Notes: generated by a model not told the origin, from the letters alone. A stretch of 64,000 nucleotides of DNA from Streptomyces sedi (GCF_006335015.1 NZ_VDGT01000007.1:124001-188000), one strand, 5' to 3'; positions 45,958-54,523 are shown, counted from the first letter of the stretch. Program-made: numbers and translations.

Positions 45958-47318
45958 TCGCGTCGGTGTGGAAACAGCTCGCCGAGCGTCTTCGGGAGGC
46001 GGGGCCGGCGGCGAAGGTGTCCATCGAGGTGCAGGACGACGGGCGGGCGAAGCTGAACGTCGACAAGCTCGGCGCGCTCGGTGAGCCGAAGTCCCTGACC
46101 TGGCTGCGGGGGCGGGTCGAGCGGATGCTCCCGAAGATCGACCTGCCGGACCTGTTGTTCGAGGTGAATGCCTGGACCGGCTTCCTGGACGCCTTCGTGC
46201 ACCTGGGGGACGGCACGACCCGGATGAAGGACCTGTCCACGTCGGTGGTCGCGCTGCTCGTGTCGGAGGCGTGCGACATCGGCCTGGCCCCGGTGGTCAA
46301 CCCCGCTCATGAGGCGCTGACCCGGGCCCGGCTCGTGCACGTCGACCAGTACTACCTCCGCGCCGACACCATCGCCGCCGCGAACGGGCGGCTGATCGCC
46401 GCCCAGGCCGAAGTGCCGATCGTGAAGTTCTGGGGCGAGGGCCTGCTCGCCTCGGTGGACGGGCTGCGGTTCGTCGTTCCCGTCCGCACGGTCAGCGCGG
46501 CGCCATCACCGAAGTACTTCGGGTTCAAGCGGGGCATCACCTGGCTCAACGCCGTCAACGACCAGGTCGCGGGCATCGGACAGATGGTCGTCCCAGGCAC
46601 CCCGCGCGGCGTTCTCACTGCGGTGATCAGCCTGTCAGACCCTTTGGAGGTGGCGGCGGGCGTTGGCGACGGGTCACCGGTCACCCGATTCGGCAGTGTG
46701 GCCGGCGGTCTGATGTGCCGGTCCGTCGCGATCCACCACGACGGACGCCAGCAAGGTGTGAAGGTGGCGCTGACACCGCTCGGGGCTCGGGCCATCTACG
46801 GCATGCCCGCCGCTGTGCTCGCCCACCGACTGGTCCCCCTGGACGAGCTTCTCGGAGCGCTTGGCGTCGAACTGGCCGACCGGCTCCGAGCGGCATCGAC
46901 ATGGGCAGCGCCGTTCGCCCTACTGGACGAGTTGCTCCTGCGAGCTGTCGGTCGTGGCGCCGGCAGCGACCGTGTGCGCCGGATGCGCCCCGAGGTGGCC
47001 GAGGCCTGGCGCCGCCTCGTCGCCGCGCGGGGCCGCGTCCAGGTCGGTGCAGTCGCCGCGGAACTGGGCTGGAGCCGCCGGCACCTCACCGAACGGTTCC
47101 GCGGCGAGCTGGGCCCGTCGCCGAAAACCTTCGCCCGCGTTCTCCGCTTCGAGCACGCGCACGACCTGGCGACGGCGCGGGACCCGGTCCCGTGGGCCGA
47201 TGTGGCGACCATTTCCGGCTACGCCGACCAGGCCCACCTCGTGCGGGACCGGACCGAGTTCACGTGCCGAACGCCGACGGCCTGGCGGCACAGCGAGGTC
47301 CTCCTCGGGACCGGGTAG
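45954..47318 (+). CDS. Fusion frame: Tn3 transposase middle fragment joined to an AraC-family regulator
   Basis: The open frame from GTG 45954 (GAGGA six bases upstream) encodes about 454 residues. Roughly residues 1-217 match the middle of Tn3 TnpA (KIDLPDLLFEVNAWTGF, EACDIGLAPVVNPAHEALTRARL, ADGLRF-like SVDGLRFVVPVRTV, PKYFGFKRG, VVPGTPR). From about 46605 the sequence becomes an AraC-type regulator: VISLSDPLEVA, GVKVALTPLGARAIYGMPA, then a C-terminal HTH (VGAVAAELGWSRRHLTERFRGELG). The join is in frame. Either the fusion is expressed, or the AraC part starts internally. It probably controls the cupin and hydrolase genes behind it. Confidence 0.75.
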   Translation: MVASVWKQLAERLREAGPAAKVSIEVQDDGRAKLNVDKLGALGEPKSLTWLRGRVERMLPKIDLPDLLFEVNAWTGFLDAFVHLGDGTTRMKDLSTSVVALLVSEACDIGLAPVVNPAHEALTRARLVHVDQYYLRADTIAAANGRLIAAQAEVPIVKFWGEGLLASVDGLRFVVPVRTVSAAPSPKYFGFKRGITWLNAVNDQVAGIGQMVVPGTPRGVLTAVISLSDPLEVAAGVGDGSPVTRFGSVAGGLMCRSVAIHHDGRQQGVKVALTPLGARAIYGMPAAVLAHRLVPLDELLGALGVELADRLRAASTWAAPFALLDELLLRAVGRGAGSDRVRRMRPEVAEAWRRLVAARGRVQVGAVAAELGWSRRHLTERFRGELGPSPKTFARVLRFEHAHDLATARDPVPWADVATISGYADQAHLVRDRTEFTCRTPTAWRHSEVLLGTG

Positions 47319-47401
47319 TCGCCGACCGACCGCCCGTCGCGTCGGCTTGTGTTCCCATTCTTTCAAGACCACCCGATCGCTGCGGTGTGACGATCGTCGG
47401 C

Positions 47402-47866
47402 ATGAGACTCGTCAACGAACACAACGCCATCGACCTGCGGACCGCCCCCGTGCACCTCGGACTGGGATCGACAGCGAAACCCGTCGAGGGCTTCGCCTGG
47501 GACCCGGAGGCGCTCCAGGCCTACAGCGCCGCGGTTGCGGCAGACGGCGCCGAGGGCCGGATGGTGATGATCTTCGACGGCTACGGCCCCGGCGACCATT
47601 GGGAGAGCCACCCCGCCGGCGACGAACTGGTCGTCTGCCTCAGCGGGTCGGTGACGGTCACCCGCGACCTGGACGGAGTGCCCGACCGCGTTCTGCTCGG
47701 GCCCGGCGAGGCCACCATCAACCCGGCCGGGGTATGGCACGCGGTCGACATGACCGGGCCGACGTCCATCCTGACCATCACCGCCGGCCTCGGCACCGAC
47801 CACCGTCCTCGCACCGACACCCACCCGACCGAACGCGTCGGCGTGCCGGGACCGGAAGCACCATGA
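47402..47866 (+). CDS. Single-domain cupin protein (transposon cargo)
   Basis: This 154-residue protein has the double-stranded beta-helix motifs of cupins: GDHWESHPAGDELVVCLSGSVTV with likely metal ligands His, Glu and a later His in PAGVWHAVDM. It has no signal peptide. Cupins of this size may be isomerases, dioxygenase-like enzymes or ligand sensors. ATG at 47402 lies 83 bp after the AraC frame. The stop overlaps the SGNH hydrolase start (ATGA), so they are translationally coupled. It lies within the Tn3 element. Function not recognised. Confidence 0.78.
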   Translation: MRLVNEHNAIDLRTAPVHLGLGSTAKPVEGFAWDPEALQAYSAAVAADGAEGRMVMIFDGYGPGDHWESHPAGDELVVCLSGSVTVTRDLDGVPDRVLLGPGEATINPAGVWHAVDMTGPTSILTITAGLGTDHRPRTDTHPTERVGVPGPEAP

Positions 47867-48582
47867 CGACACGCATCGCCTGCCTCGGCGACAGCCTCAC
47901 CCGCGCGCTGATCAGCGTCGACTACCTGGACCTCCTCGGACGACGCCACCCTCCCGGTGATCTGCAGCTTGCCCGCTTCGGCGCCAACGGTGACTTCGCC
48001 TACAACCTCTTGCGGAGCCTCGACGCCGTCATCGCGAACCCGCCCGACGTCATCACCGTGTTGATCGGGACCAACGACGCCCGAGCGAGCCTTGCCGGCT
48101 ACCGCGTAGACAAGGCCATGAAGCGCAAACAGCTCCCCGAACGCCCGTCAGCCGGCTGGTTCCAGCAGTGCCTGGGAGCCGTCGTCGAACGACTGCGAGC
48201 GGAAACCGACGCGACGATCGGTCTGCTGTCGCTCCCGGTTCTCGGCCAACAACTCGACGGAGCAGCGGCGCAGGCATCGCAGCGGTACAGCCGGATGATC
48301 GCCGAAGTCGCCACCACCAACGAGGTGACTTACCTTCCACTCCACGAACGCCAGATCGAGGAACTGCGCCAAGCGGACCCACCGCCGATTCCCTACCGGG
48401 AGGTGACGCCCGCAGCGGGCCTCGGCGTCCTCGTCCAACACGCCGTGCTCCGCCGCAACCTCGACACGATCTCGCGGCGCCGAAACCTCGTGCTCACGAC
48501 CGACCACATCCACCAGAACAGCCGCGGCGCCACCCTGATCGCTGAGGTCATCGACGCCGGTCTCCTGCCCCAGAACGCGTAG
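47863..48582 (+). CDS. SGNH/GDSL-type hydrolase (transposon cargo)
   Basis: This 239-residue esterase/lipase-fold protein has all key blocks: GDSLTR with nucleophile Ser11, an oxyanion Gly in FGANGD, the GTND block (LIGTNDAR), and Asp214/His217 in TDHIHQN. No signal peptide is visible, so it acts in the cytoplasm, which is less common than secreted GDSL esterases. It is coupled to the cupin gene. Together with the upstream AraC-type regulator they form a small regulated hydrolytic module that travelled with the transposon. The substrate is unknown. Confidence 0.83.
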   Translation: MTTRIACLGDSLTRALISVDYLDLLGRRHPPGDLQLARFGANGDFAYNLLRSLDAVIANPPDVITVLIGTNDARASLAGYRVDKAMKRKQLPERPSAGWFQQCLGAVVERLRAETDATIGLLSLPVLGQQLDGAAAQASQRYSRMIAEVATTNEVTYLPLHERQIEELRQADPPPIPYREVTPAAGLGVLVQHAVLRRNLDTISRRRNLVLTTDHIHQNSRGATLIAEVIDAGLLPQNA

Positions 48583-48604
48583 CTGGTTCCGGAGCCGCGA
48601 CCAG

Positions 48605-49255
48605 ATGGCGCTGCGCATCCACGACGGCGCGTTCTCCGCCATGGACCTCACCGCTCGCCACCCGCGCACCGGAGAGCTGCTGTCCACCGTGAAGTTCATG
48701 GTGCAGACCCTCGCCGCCGCCGGCGAACTCCAGCGCGACCTCCAGCGCGAGCTGACCTACGACGGACTGCGCGCGGCAGACGCCAAGGGCAACAAGGGCG
48801 GACGCCGCCCCGCCGTCCCGGCCGACAAGACCGCCGGCGTGCGCACCTCCTACCTGGAGGGCCGCTCGATCGCCGCCCTCGCCCGTGACCATGGCGTCAG
48901 CCGCGGCGCGATCCGCACAGCCGTCGCGGACCTCATGCCCGACCACACCGCCATCGAGGAGGACGTCCCGGCCCCGGAGCTGCCGGTCACCCTCGACATG
49001 CCGGGCAGGGTCGCCGACTTCCTCCGCACCACCGAGCTGGAGCCCGCCGAGCGGGCCGCGCTCCACCACGGCCTGACCGTACGGCACGGCCAGGGCTACA
49101 CCCTGCGCATCACGGCCGTGCCAGCGGTCCACCGCCGACTTCTCGACCTCTCCCAGCCTCTCGACGGCGCCCCTGGGACCGCTGTGATCCCGGCCCAGCG
49201 CAAGGCCCGCCGCGAGTACAAGAACCGCGTCACCGCTCTCGGAGCCCCCGCCTGA
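48605..49255 (+). pseudogene. tnpR: Tn3 resolvase/recombinase (tnpR), C-terminal remnant
   Basis: This 216-residue frame lacks the N-terminal serine-recombinase catalytic domain. What remains is the long E-helix region (VKFMVQTLAAAGELQRDLQRELTYDGLRAADAKGNKGGRRP) and a helix-turn-helix (GRSIAALARDHGVSRGAIRTAV), as in Tn3-family resolvases. An unusual roughly 100-residue C-terminal extension follows. Without the catalytic serine it cannot recombine DNA. It might still bind res-like sites if made. It sits 13 bp inside the right terminal repeat. Confidence 0.75.
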
Positions 49256-49268
49256 CCGTGAGCACCGG

Positions 49269-49297
49269 CTTAGCGTTAACCGCTGTACCGATGTTCC
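49269..49297 (-). repeat. Right terminal inverted repeat of the Tn3-family element
   Basis: This is the complement of the left 29-bp repeat with one mismatch (GTTAAC here against GTTGAC on the left). The bases after it are AAGCG rather than the expected CC, so the extreme terminus is altered. Confidence 0.88.
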
Positions 49298-49323
49298 AAG
49301 CGCCGCCAATCGCATCCGATGCG

Positions 49324-49337
49324 AACTCGCGACGGTT
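49324..49337. repeat. 14-bp direct repeat, left copy (possible attachment-site remnant)
   Basis: AACTCGCGACGGTT recurs exactly at 51415-51428. The pair brackets the recombinase pseudogene and one unknown gene. The left copy overlaps a 20-bp near-palindrome at 49330-49349 (two mismatched pairs). Confidence 0.45.
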
Positions 49338-49530
49338 CGCGAATCGTCGTGGCTAACGGCGCCCACCAGCGTACTGACCATGGAAGTTGGCCCAGCCTGC
49401 TGGTGGCGACGGTAGCCACGGACGTGCGGGCGACGCCAGCTGGTGTCACTCGTCCGGCTGACTGACCTGCGGTTTGTCCGCCGACTCGCATCAGATGCGG
49501 TTTTCTCGCATACGACGCGAGTGACGGAGG

Positions 49531-50646
49531 GTGGTGGACCAGTGGGGTTCGACGGGTCGATCCCAGGTGCGGCACGGCTGCACCTGGTGGACGGGCGGCC
49601 TGTCCTGGCTCGACATGCGCCGCGGCCAACCCGGGAACGCCTCCCAGATGCTGCGGAGGCTCGGCCTCGGACAGATCCCCCTGACCCACGACGCCTTCCA
49701 CAAACTCCAGCCCTGGCGGGCAGCGGCCCATCTGGAAGAACTCTCGACGGCCAGCGGAGTCCTACCCGTCGTGGACAAGCACATCTGCTCCTTCCAACGA
49801 TGGCTGCCCGGCCACCTGGCCGGCATCGCAGAACCCGAACACTTGAAGACGATCGAGCTCTTCGCGGCCGAGCAGATCACCTGCGCGACGGCCTTCCTGC
49901 AGTGGCTCAGCGCCCGGAACAGTACCCTCGCGTCCCTGGGCCAGCTCGACATCGACGCCTGGTTCGCCGAGAACACCGAACGCCGCCGCACCTCCCTGAG
50001 GCCCTTCCTCAACTGGGCCATGCAGAGCCGCCGATGCCCACGCCCCCTCTCCATCCCTGCCCAGAGGATCTCCCGGTGACCCGCCCTGAGCGAGGACGAA
50101 CGCCTGGCCGCACTCGGCCGGCTGCTGATCGACGCGGACGCACCGACGCGCCTCCGCGTCGCCGGCGTCATCGTCCTTCTCTACGCGCAACCTCTCACCC
50201 GGATCGTCCGGCTGACGATCGACGACGTGCTCCACAACGGAGAGGCCACACTGCTGCGGCTCGGGGAGCCCGCCTCGCCCGTCCCCGCACCGGTCGCGGC
50301 CCTGCCGCTGGCGTACAACGCGGACCGCGGCAACATGAACACCGCCACCAACCAGGCGTCCCGCTGGCTCTTCCCCGGCCGCCGAGCCGGCCAGCCAGCC
50401 CGCCCCGACCACCTGTCCGCACTCCTGGGCGAGATCGGCATTCCGGTCGCCGCTGCCCGCGGCGCCGCCATCCGACAGCAACTCCTCGAACTGCCCGCCC
50501 CCGTCCTCGCGGACGCCCTCGGCTACCACGACAAGACCACCAGCCGACTCCTCCGGGAGAACGGCGGAGCCTGGAGCCGATACGCCGCAGGCGACCACAC
50601 CCGGTCACCGGCGGGCTGGGCTCCCCATCCGCTCACCGACGGTTGA
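49531..50646 (+). pseudogene. Tyrosine site-specific recombinase, disrupted by an in-frame TGA
   Basis: The frame from 49531 reads through LSWLDMRRGQPGNASQMLRRLGLGQIP, ICSFQRWLPGHLAG and FLNWAMQSRRCPRPL to a TGA at 50077-50079. The same frame then continues LSEDERLAALGRLLID, VIVLLYAQPLTRIVRLTIDDV, TNQASRWLFPGRRAGQPARPD and ADALGYHDKTTSRLL to 50646. The two halves match one family of actinobacterial integrase-like proteins, so a single nonsense codon splits the gene. The middle (around EPEHLKTIELFA) also seems shortened compared with relatives. The catalytic Arg/His/Tyr set is not clearly complete. The 5' limit is uncertain. Confidence 0.72.
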
Positions 50647-50649
50647 AGC

Positions 50650-51330
50650 TCAGGTCGCGTCCCGGAGCGGCTGCGGGTAGCCGATCTCGGCGATGTCCTC
50701 GCCCAGGTCTACGAGGGTGACCTCCGGGTTCAGCGATGACACGAGCTCATGGCTCAGCGGTAGCAAGGCATACACATCGCGCACCGCTTCCAGGTCCACG
50801 GAAACCTCGTGGTAGTCCTCGGCGAAGCGCTGGAACGCCTCCGGCGAGCGGTCGACCAGGAGCTCGAACAGGCCCGTTGCACCGTCTGGGTCGGAACTCC
50901 CGGTGGGGAAGTCGATCACGCCGTGCCGCCACCGATCGTCCGTCGCCTCCCGCCACAGACAGGCCGTCACGACGGGCACGTCGTCCTCATCGGTGAACGC
51001 GGGCTCCGCGACGAAGGACTTGAAGGCTTCCGGAACCTCGTCGATCACTCCCGGCCAGGGCTCGCCGTCGTTGCCGTAGGGGCTCATCGGTGCTTCGTGG
51101 TCGAAGCCACGGATATAGGCCCCGGCCGCCGAGAACACGATGGAGTACTCGTATCCCGAGCCGTTGCGCATCGACGCCATCTCCTCGCCGTCAGCCCAGC
51201 TGGCGTTGAAGGAGTAGTACCGACCCTCCCAGTCCGGGCTCAAGATCGCATCGAGCATCGCCAGTGAGCGGCACAGGTTCCGCAGGTCAGCGATCGAAGG
51301 GAACTGGCGAGCTACGTCATAGACAGTCAC
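50650..51330 (-). CDS. Conserved protein of unknown function next to the recombinase remnant
   Basis: This 226-residue acidic protein starts at GTG 51330 (VTVYDVARQFPSIADLR); the longer frame to 51444 is not preferred. Notable segments are WADGEEMASMRNGSGYEYSIVFSAAGAYIRGFDHEAPMSPY and VVTACLWREATDDRWRHG. It is Trp-, Asp- and Glu-rich with no signal peptide, transmembrane helix or catalytic motif. I recall similar proteins scattered in Streptomyces accessory regions, without known role. Its composition resembles that of SUKH or immunity-type proteins, but no toxin is adjacent. Its lower GC than the flanking genes suggests acquisition with the mobile DNA. Confidence 0.7.
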   Translation of the reverse strand: MTVYDVARQFPSIADLRNLCRSLAMLDAILSPDWEGRYYSFNASWADGEEMASMRNGSGYEYSIVFSAAGAYIRGFDHEAPMSPYGNDGEPWPGVIDEVPEAFKSFVAEPAFTDEDDVPVVTACLWREATDDRWRHGVIDFPTGSSDPDGATGLFELLVDRSPEAFQRFAEDYHEVSVDLEAVRDVYALLPLSHELVSSLNPEVTLVDLGEDIAEIGYPQPLRDAT

Positions 51331-51414
51331 GTGTTTATCCAACCGGATGCCCCTGACACCCAGAATCTCCCCCACTCTGTCACGCTCAGTAGCAGTGCCG
51401 GAGTCAGGTGGGCC

Positions 51415-51428
51415 AACTCGCGACGGTT
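51415..51428. repeat. 14-bp direct repeat, right copy
   Basis: This is an exact match to 49324-49337. Here the repeat lies inside the dyad CTCGCG-N11-CGCGAG (51417-51439), the form expected of a recombinase core site. It marks the right edge of the accessory segment before the D-amino-acid oxidase gene. Confidence 0.45.
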
Positions 51429-51546
51429 GAATACGCGAGCCCACCAGTACCGAGGCCGGAGGGCGGGCCGCGACGCCCCCTCGGCGCCGACGCCCCCACC
51501 CGGCGCCGAAGACGGCGAGTGCGGAGGCGGCGCCGCCGGGGCCCGG

Positions 51547-52503
51547 TCAGTCGGGCGGCAGCAGCCCGGCGGCCTCCCGGGCGCAGGCCCAGGAGACGGT
51601 CACCCCGCAGCCACCGTGCCCGTAGTTGTGCACGACCAGGCCGCCGTGCGCGCGTTCCGCCTCCAGTCGCACGGCGGGCCTGGCCGGCCGCAGCCCGACG
51701 CGGTGGCCCAGGACCCGGGCGGCGGCGATCTCCGGGTGGATCTCGGCGCAGCGCGCCACGACGCGCGCGGCCAACTCGGGGTCGGGCTCGGTCTCCCAGC
51801 GGTCGCGCAGCGCGGTGCCGCCGAGGACCAGTCCGAAGGGCTGCGGGAAGAGATAGACGTTCTCCTCGCCGTCCGACGGCTCGGCGACCAGCCACCGCTC
51901 GACGCCCGGGTTCTCCACCACCACCAACTGGCCCTGGACGGGCCGGACCCGTTCGTCCGGGACCAGCTCCCTGGCGCCCAGCCCCGAGCAGTTGACCACC
52001 AGCGGGGCGCCGGCCTCGGCGAGCGAGGCCAGCCGCCGCCGTTCGATCCTGCCGCCGGCGGCGACCAACCGCCGCTCCAGATAGGCCAGATAGGCGGGCA
52101 TGTCGAGCAGCGGCCTGGTCGCCGCATAGCCGGAACGGTAGCCGCGCGGCAGCTCGTCGGGGCGCAACGGACGGAGGGCGTCCGGGAGTCGGGGCAGCCA
52201 CCAGGGCGGCACCGGCTCGGCCGTCCGCTGGGCCTTGACCCCCTCGACCATCCGCACCCCGGTCTCCGCCGGCCGGCACGCCAGCTCGGTCAGCGTGGGC
52301 AGCGTCGCGAACGCCCAGTCGGCGACGCGTTCCCTCGGCTCGGCCAGATAGGGCTCCCAGAGCGCCCCGGCCACCGCCGAGGTGGTGTGCTCCGGCGCCC
52401 GGTCGCTGACCAGCCGGACCGGCCTGCCCGCCTCGGCGAGCACCACCGCCGTGGTGAGCCCGCTGACCCCGCCACCGACGACCAGCACCTCGGCCCGCGC
52501 CAT
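51547..52503 (-). CDS. D-amino-acid oxidase family FAD enzyme
   Basis: This 318-residue protein has the N-terminal FAD motif VVGGGVSGLTTAVVLAEAG. It also has the family's active-site and C-terminal blocks: GHRVGLRPARPAVRLE with the substrate Arg, and HNYGHGGCGVTVSWACA. It oxidatively deaminates D-amino acids to 2-oxo acids with H2O2, in the cytoplasm; it lacks the peroxisomal signal of eukaryotic relatives. ATG at 52503 is chosen because the extension to 52614 has no coding character. It is monocistronic or follows the ArsR-like gene. Confidence 0.88.
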   Translation of the reverse strand: MARAEVLVVGGGVSGLTTAVVLAEAGRPVRLVSDRAPEHTTSAVAGALWEPYLAEPRERVADWAFATLPTLTELACRPAETGVRMVEGVKAQRTAEPVPPWWLPRLPDALRPLRPDELPRGYRSGYAATRPLLDMPAYLAYLERRLVAAGGRIERRRLASLAEAGAPLVVNCSGLGARELVPDERVRPVQGQLVVVENPGVERWLVAEPSDGEENVYLFPQPFGLVLGGTALRDRWETEPDPELAARVVARCAEIHPEIAAARVLGHRVGLRPARPAVRLEAERAHGGLVVHNYGHGGCGVTVSWACAREAAGLLPPD

Positions 52504-52642
52504 TCCCGCCGCCCCCTTCGTTCGCCCCTCGTCGCGTACGCGTCGTCGCGCGCCCACGGAACCGTCCGGGCCATGGTGCCGTGCGCGCCCTCGTTCTGTC
52601 TCCCCCGCCGGCACCGGCTGGGCGAAGCGGGCGCCGCCGGCC

Positions 52643-53563
52643 TCAGTTGACGTGCCGCGCCCGCCCCCCGGCGGCGCGGGTGTGCGCGTTGAGCAGCGCC
52701 ATGCCGAGCGGGGTCAGGGTGTGCAGCGCGCTGTTCAGCCGGCGGTGGGTGGTGATGAGGCCGGCGCTTCTGAGTACGGCGGCGTGCTGGCTGGCTGCCG
52801 CGGGCGAGACGCCGACGCGGCGGCCGAGTTCGGTGGTGTTGCAGGCGTCGGTGAGGGTCTGCATGATCGCGGCGCGGGTGCGGCCGACGAGCGCGCCCAG
52901 CGCCTCGACCTGGCACTCCTCGTTCTCCGTCCACAGCGCGGCGATCTCGGCCGGCGCCAGGACGACCGGGTAGACGAGCGTGGGCGCCGCCGCGCGCCCC
53001 GGAGGGTCGACCAGCAGTGGCGGGCCGCTGAGGAAGAGCGAGGGCGTCAGCAGCAGGCCGCGCCCGTCCAGCCTGGCCTCGCCGCCGGGGCCCCGGCCGT
53101 CGATCCGCAGCCCCCCGGACGACCAGGTGACGGCGGGGTGCAGCGTGGAGAGCAGCAGCTCGACCCCGCCGCGCTGGAGAAGCCGGCCGCGCGCCGAACA
53201 GTCGGCCTCAAGACAGGCGGCGATCCGGGGCCAGTAGGGCGTCACCGCCACCCCCCGGAACTCCCGCAGCGCGGCGGCGACCCCGTCGCGCCGCCCGGCG
53301 GTCTCCAGGGGGTCCGCCTCCGCGGCGGCCAGCAGGTCGGGCAGCGACCGCAGCGCGGGTGGCAGCCCCGACAGGCCGCGAGCGCGCGGGCCCATCCGCG
53401 CCAGCGTGCGCTGGCGCCACTCGGCGAAGGGGCCGCCACCCCCGCGTCTCACGAGCGCGTCGAAGGCGAACACGGACTCCAGCACCGGTCTCGCTCGTGT
53501 GCCCACGGTCGTCAACGCCAGATCACGATTGTCGAAACGGACACTAATCCGCTGACGCTCCAT
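52643..53563 (-). CDS. ArsR-type winged-helix regulator with a large N-terminal domain
   Basis: This 306-residue protein has its DNA-binding domain at the C-terminus (CNTTELGRRVGVSPAAASQHAAVLRSAGLITTHRR, about residues 240-275), opposite to most regulators. The N-terminal 200 residues (VRFDNRDLALTTVGTRARPVLESVFAFDAL...) form the sensor region seen in a Streptomyces family of such proteins that often accompany secondary-metabolite loci. ATG at 53563 opens into a 426-bp upstream region with several dyads, so autoregulation is likely. It has no obvious metal-binding Cys motif. Confidence 0.83.
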   Translation of the reverse strand: MERQRISVRFDNRDLALTTVGTRARPVLESVFAFDALVRRGGGGPFAEWRQRTLARMGPRARGLSGLPPALRSLPDLLAAAEADPLETAGRRDGVAAALREFRGVAVTPYWPRIAACLEADCSARGRLLQRGGVELLLSTLHPAVTWSSGGLRIDGRGPGGEARLDGRGLLLTPSLFLSGPPLLVDPPGRAAAPTLVYPVVLAPAEIAALWTENEECQVEALGALVGRTRAAIMQTLTDACNTTELGRRVGVSPAAASQHAAVLRSAGLITTHRRLNSALHTLTPLGMALLNAHTRAAGGRARHVN

Positions 53564-53989
53564 GCGAAATCCCCCATCCGCACCGATTCAGTTCGACGAG
53601 AGATTACCTCGTTGTTCAGGCGTTTGGTATGGCACGAAACGAACGCCTTATCAGAAGGAACGGTAGATAAGCGCGAAAGCTGCAACCCGACTTCCCGAAA
53701 CGGGAATTCCTTGATAGGAACGCCCGCTCACCCCTCGCTCACGCCAGGGCCCTGACCTGGACCGACGTCGGCGTCGCGCGTAGGATGCATCAGCGGGGGC
53801 GCGTGGGGCCGACGACACCCGTGTTTCCCAGGAAACGACCAAGTGGCGCCGGAGAAGCGGAATACCGGCACCCGGAAACAAGACGCGCGCTGCCGCTCGG
53901 GAATCACCGCGTGCGGCCACCGGGGAACGACCGCGACGGAGATCCTTCCGTTGATGGGATCGCGGCGGGAGCGGACCGCGGCGGAGAGT
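53564..53989. other. Intergenic region with dyads upstream of the ArsR-like gene, 426 bp
   Basis: This stretch is lower in GC and carries no credible gene. It contains TTCCCG-AAA-CGGGAA (53692-53706), a perfect 6-bp dyad, and GGCGTT...AACGCC near 53618-53646. Both are candidate operators for the ArsR-like protein, whose promoter must lie here. The right part is downstream of the leftward flavin reductase gene. Confidence 0.5.
53692..53706. promoter_or_regulatory. TTCCCG-AAA-CGGGAA dyad
   Basis: A perfect 15-bp inverted repeat lies 129 bp upstream of the ArsR-like gene. It is a candidate binding site for that regulator or for a regulator of the flavin reductase region. Confidence 0.45.
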
Positions 53990-54523
53990 TCAGCCGGCGG
54001 GCCAGACGGCGTACCGGCGACGGCCGTAGAGCAGCGGGGCCCGCTCGGGTTCCTCGGCGGTCACGGCGGTGACCTTGCCGAAGACGGCCTCGTGGTCACC
54101 GATCGCGTTGTACTGGCTGATCTCGCAGTCCGCCGTCACATGGCTGTCCGCCGGCAGGTGCGGGCCGCCGAAGCCCGCCCCCGACCGCCAGGCGACCCGG
54201 TCGAAGCGGTCGGGGTCGCCGGAGGCGAAGAGTTCGGCGGTGGCACGCCCGCCCTCGTGGAGCAGGTTGAGCGCGAAGGTGCCGGCGCTCAGCAGCGCGG
54301 CCAGTGTGGGACTGCCCTTGCGCAGGCAGACCAGCAGCGTGGGCGAGGGCGTCAGGGAGACGCTGCATATCGACGAGCAGGTCATCCCGATCGGCCGGCC
54401 GTCGGGCTGAAAGGCCGTCACGATGCCCACGCCGGTGGGGAACCCGGCCATCAGGGCACGGAAGTCGTGGGGCGCGACACCCTGGGCCGGCCGATCGCTG
54501 GACAGGGGCACCGTCATCGTCAT
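53990..54523 (-). CDS. Flavin reductase-like (FMN-binding split-barrel) protein
   Basis: This protein of about 177 residues has the flavin-reductase domain hallmarks FRALMAGFPTGVGIVTA, IGMTCSSICSVSLTPSPTLLVCL, and FALNLLHEGG, with a late CEISQYNAIGDHEAVFGKV containing the GDH motif for the nicotinamide site. It supplies FMNH2 or FADH2 to a two-component monooxygenase, though no such oxygenase is adjacent. Start choice is between ATG 54523 (AGGA at 7 bp) and ATG 54517. It is divergent from the antiporter gene across 319 bp. Confidence 0.86.
   Translation of the reverse strand: MTMTVPLSSDRPAQGVAPHDFRALMAGFPTGVGIVTAFQPDGRPIGMTCSSICSVSLTPSPTLLVCLRKGSPTLAALLSAGTFALNLLHEGGRATAELFASGDPDRFDRVAWRSGAGFGGPHLPADSHVTADCEISQYNAIGDHEAVFGKVTAVTAEEPERAPLLYGRRRYAVWPAG

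Larger units (their letters stand above)
45460..49297 (+). mobile_element. Degenerate Tn3-family transposon carrying an AraC/cupin/SGNH-hydrolase cargo
   Basis: The ends are 29-bp inverted repeats with one mismatch. The left (45462-45490) begins GGAACATCGGTACAGCGGTT and ends ACGCTAAG, and the right (49269-49297) is its complement. The inner ACGCTAAG is usual for Tn3-family ends, and the left end also has the family's terminal GGGG. Inside lie a 5' tnpA fragment, a tnpA-middle::araC fusion, a cupin gene, an SGNH hydrolase gene and the 3' part of tnpR. No 5-bp target duplication is visible, and the right end lacks the outer GG. It cannot transpose by itself but might be mobilised in trans. Confidence 0.82.

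Noticed and set aside
45455..49304. 5-bp target-site duplication of the Tn3 element
   Set aside because: Bases outside the two ends (CTCGG on the left, AAGCG on the right, or shifted by two) do not match.
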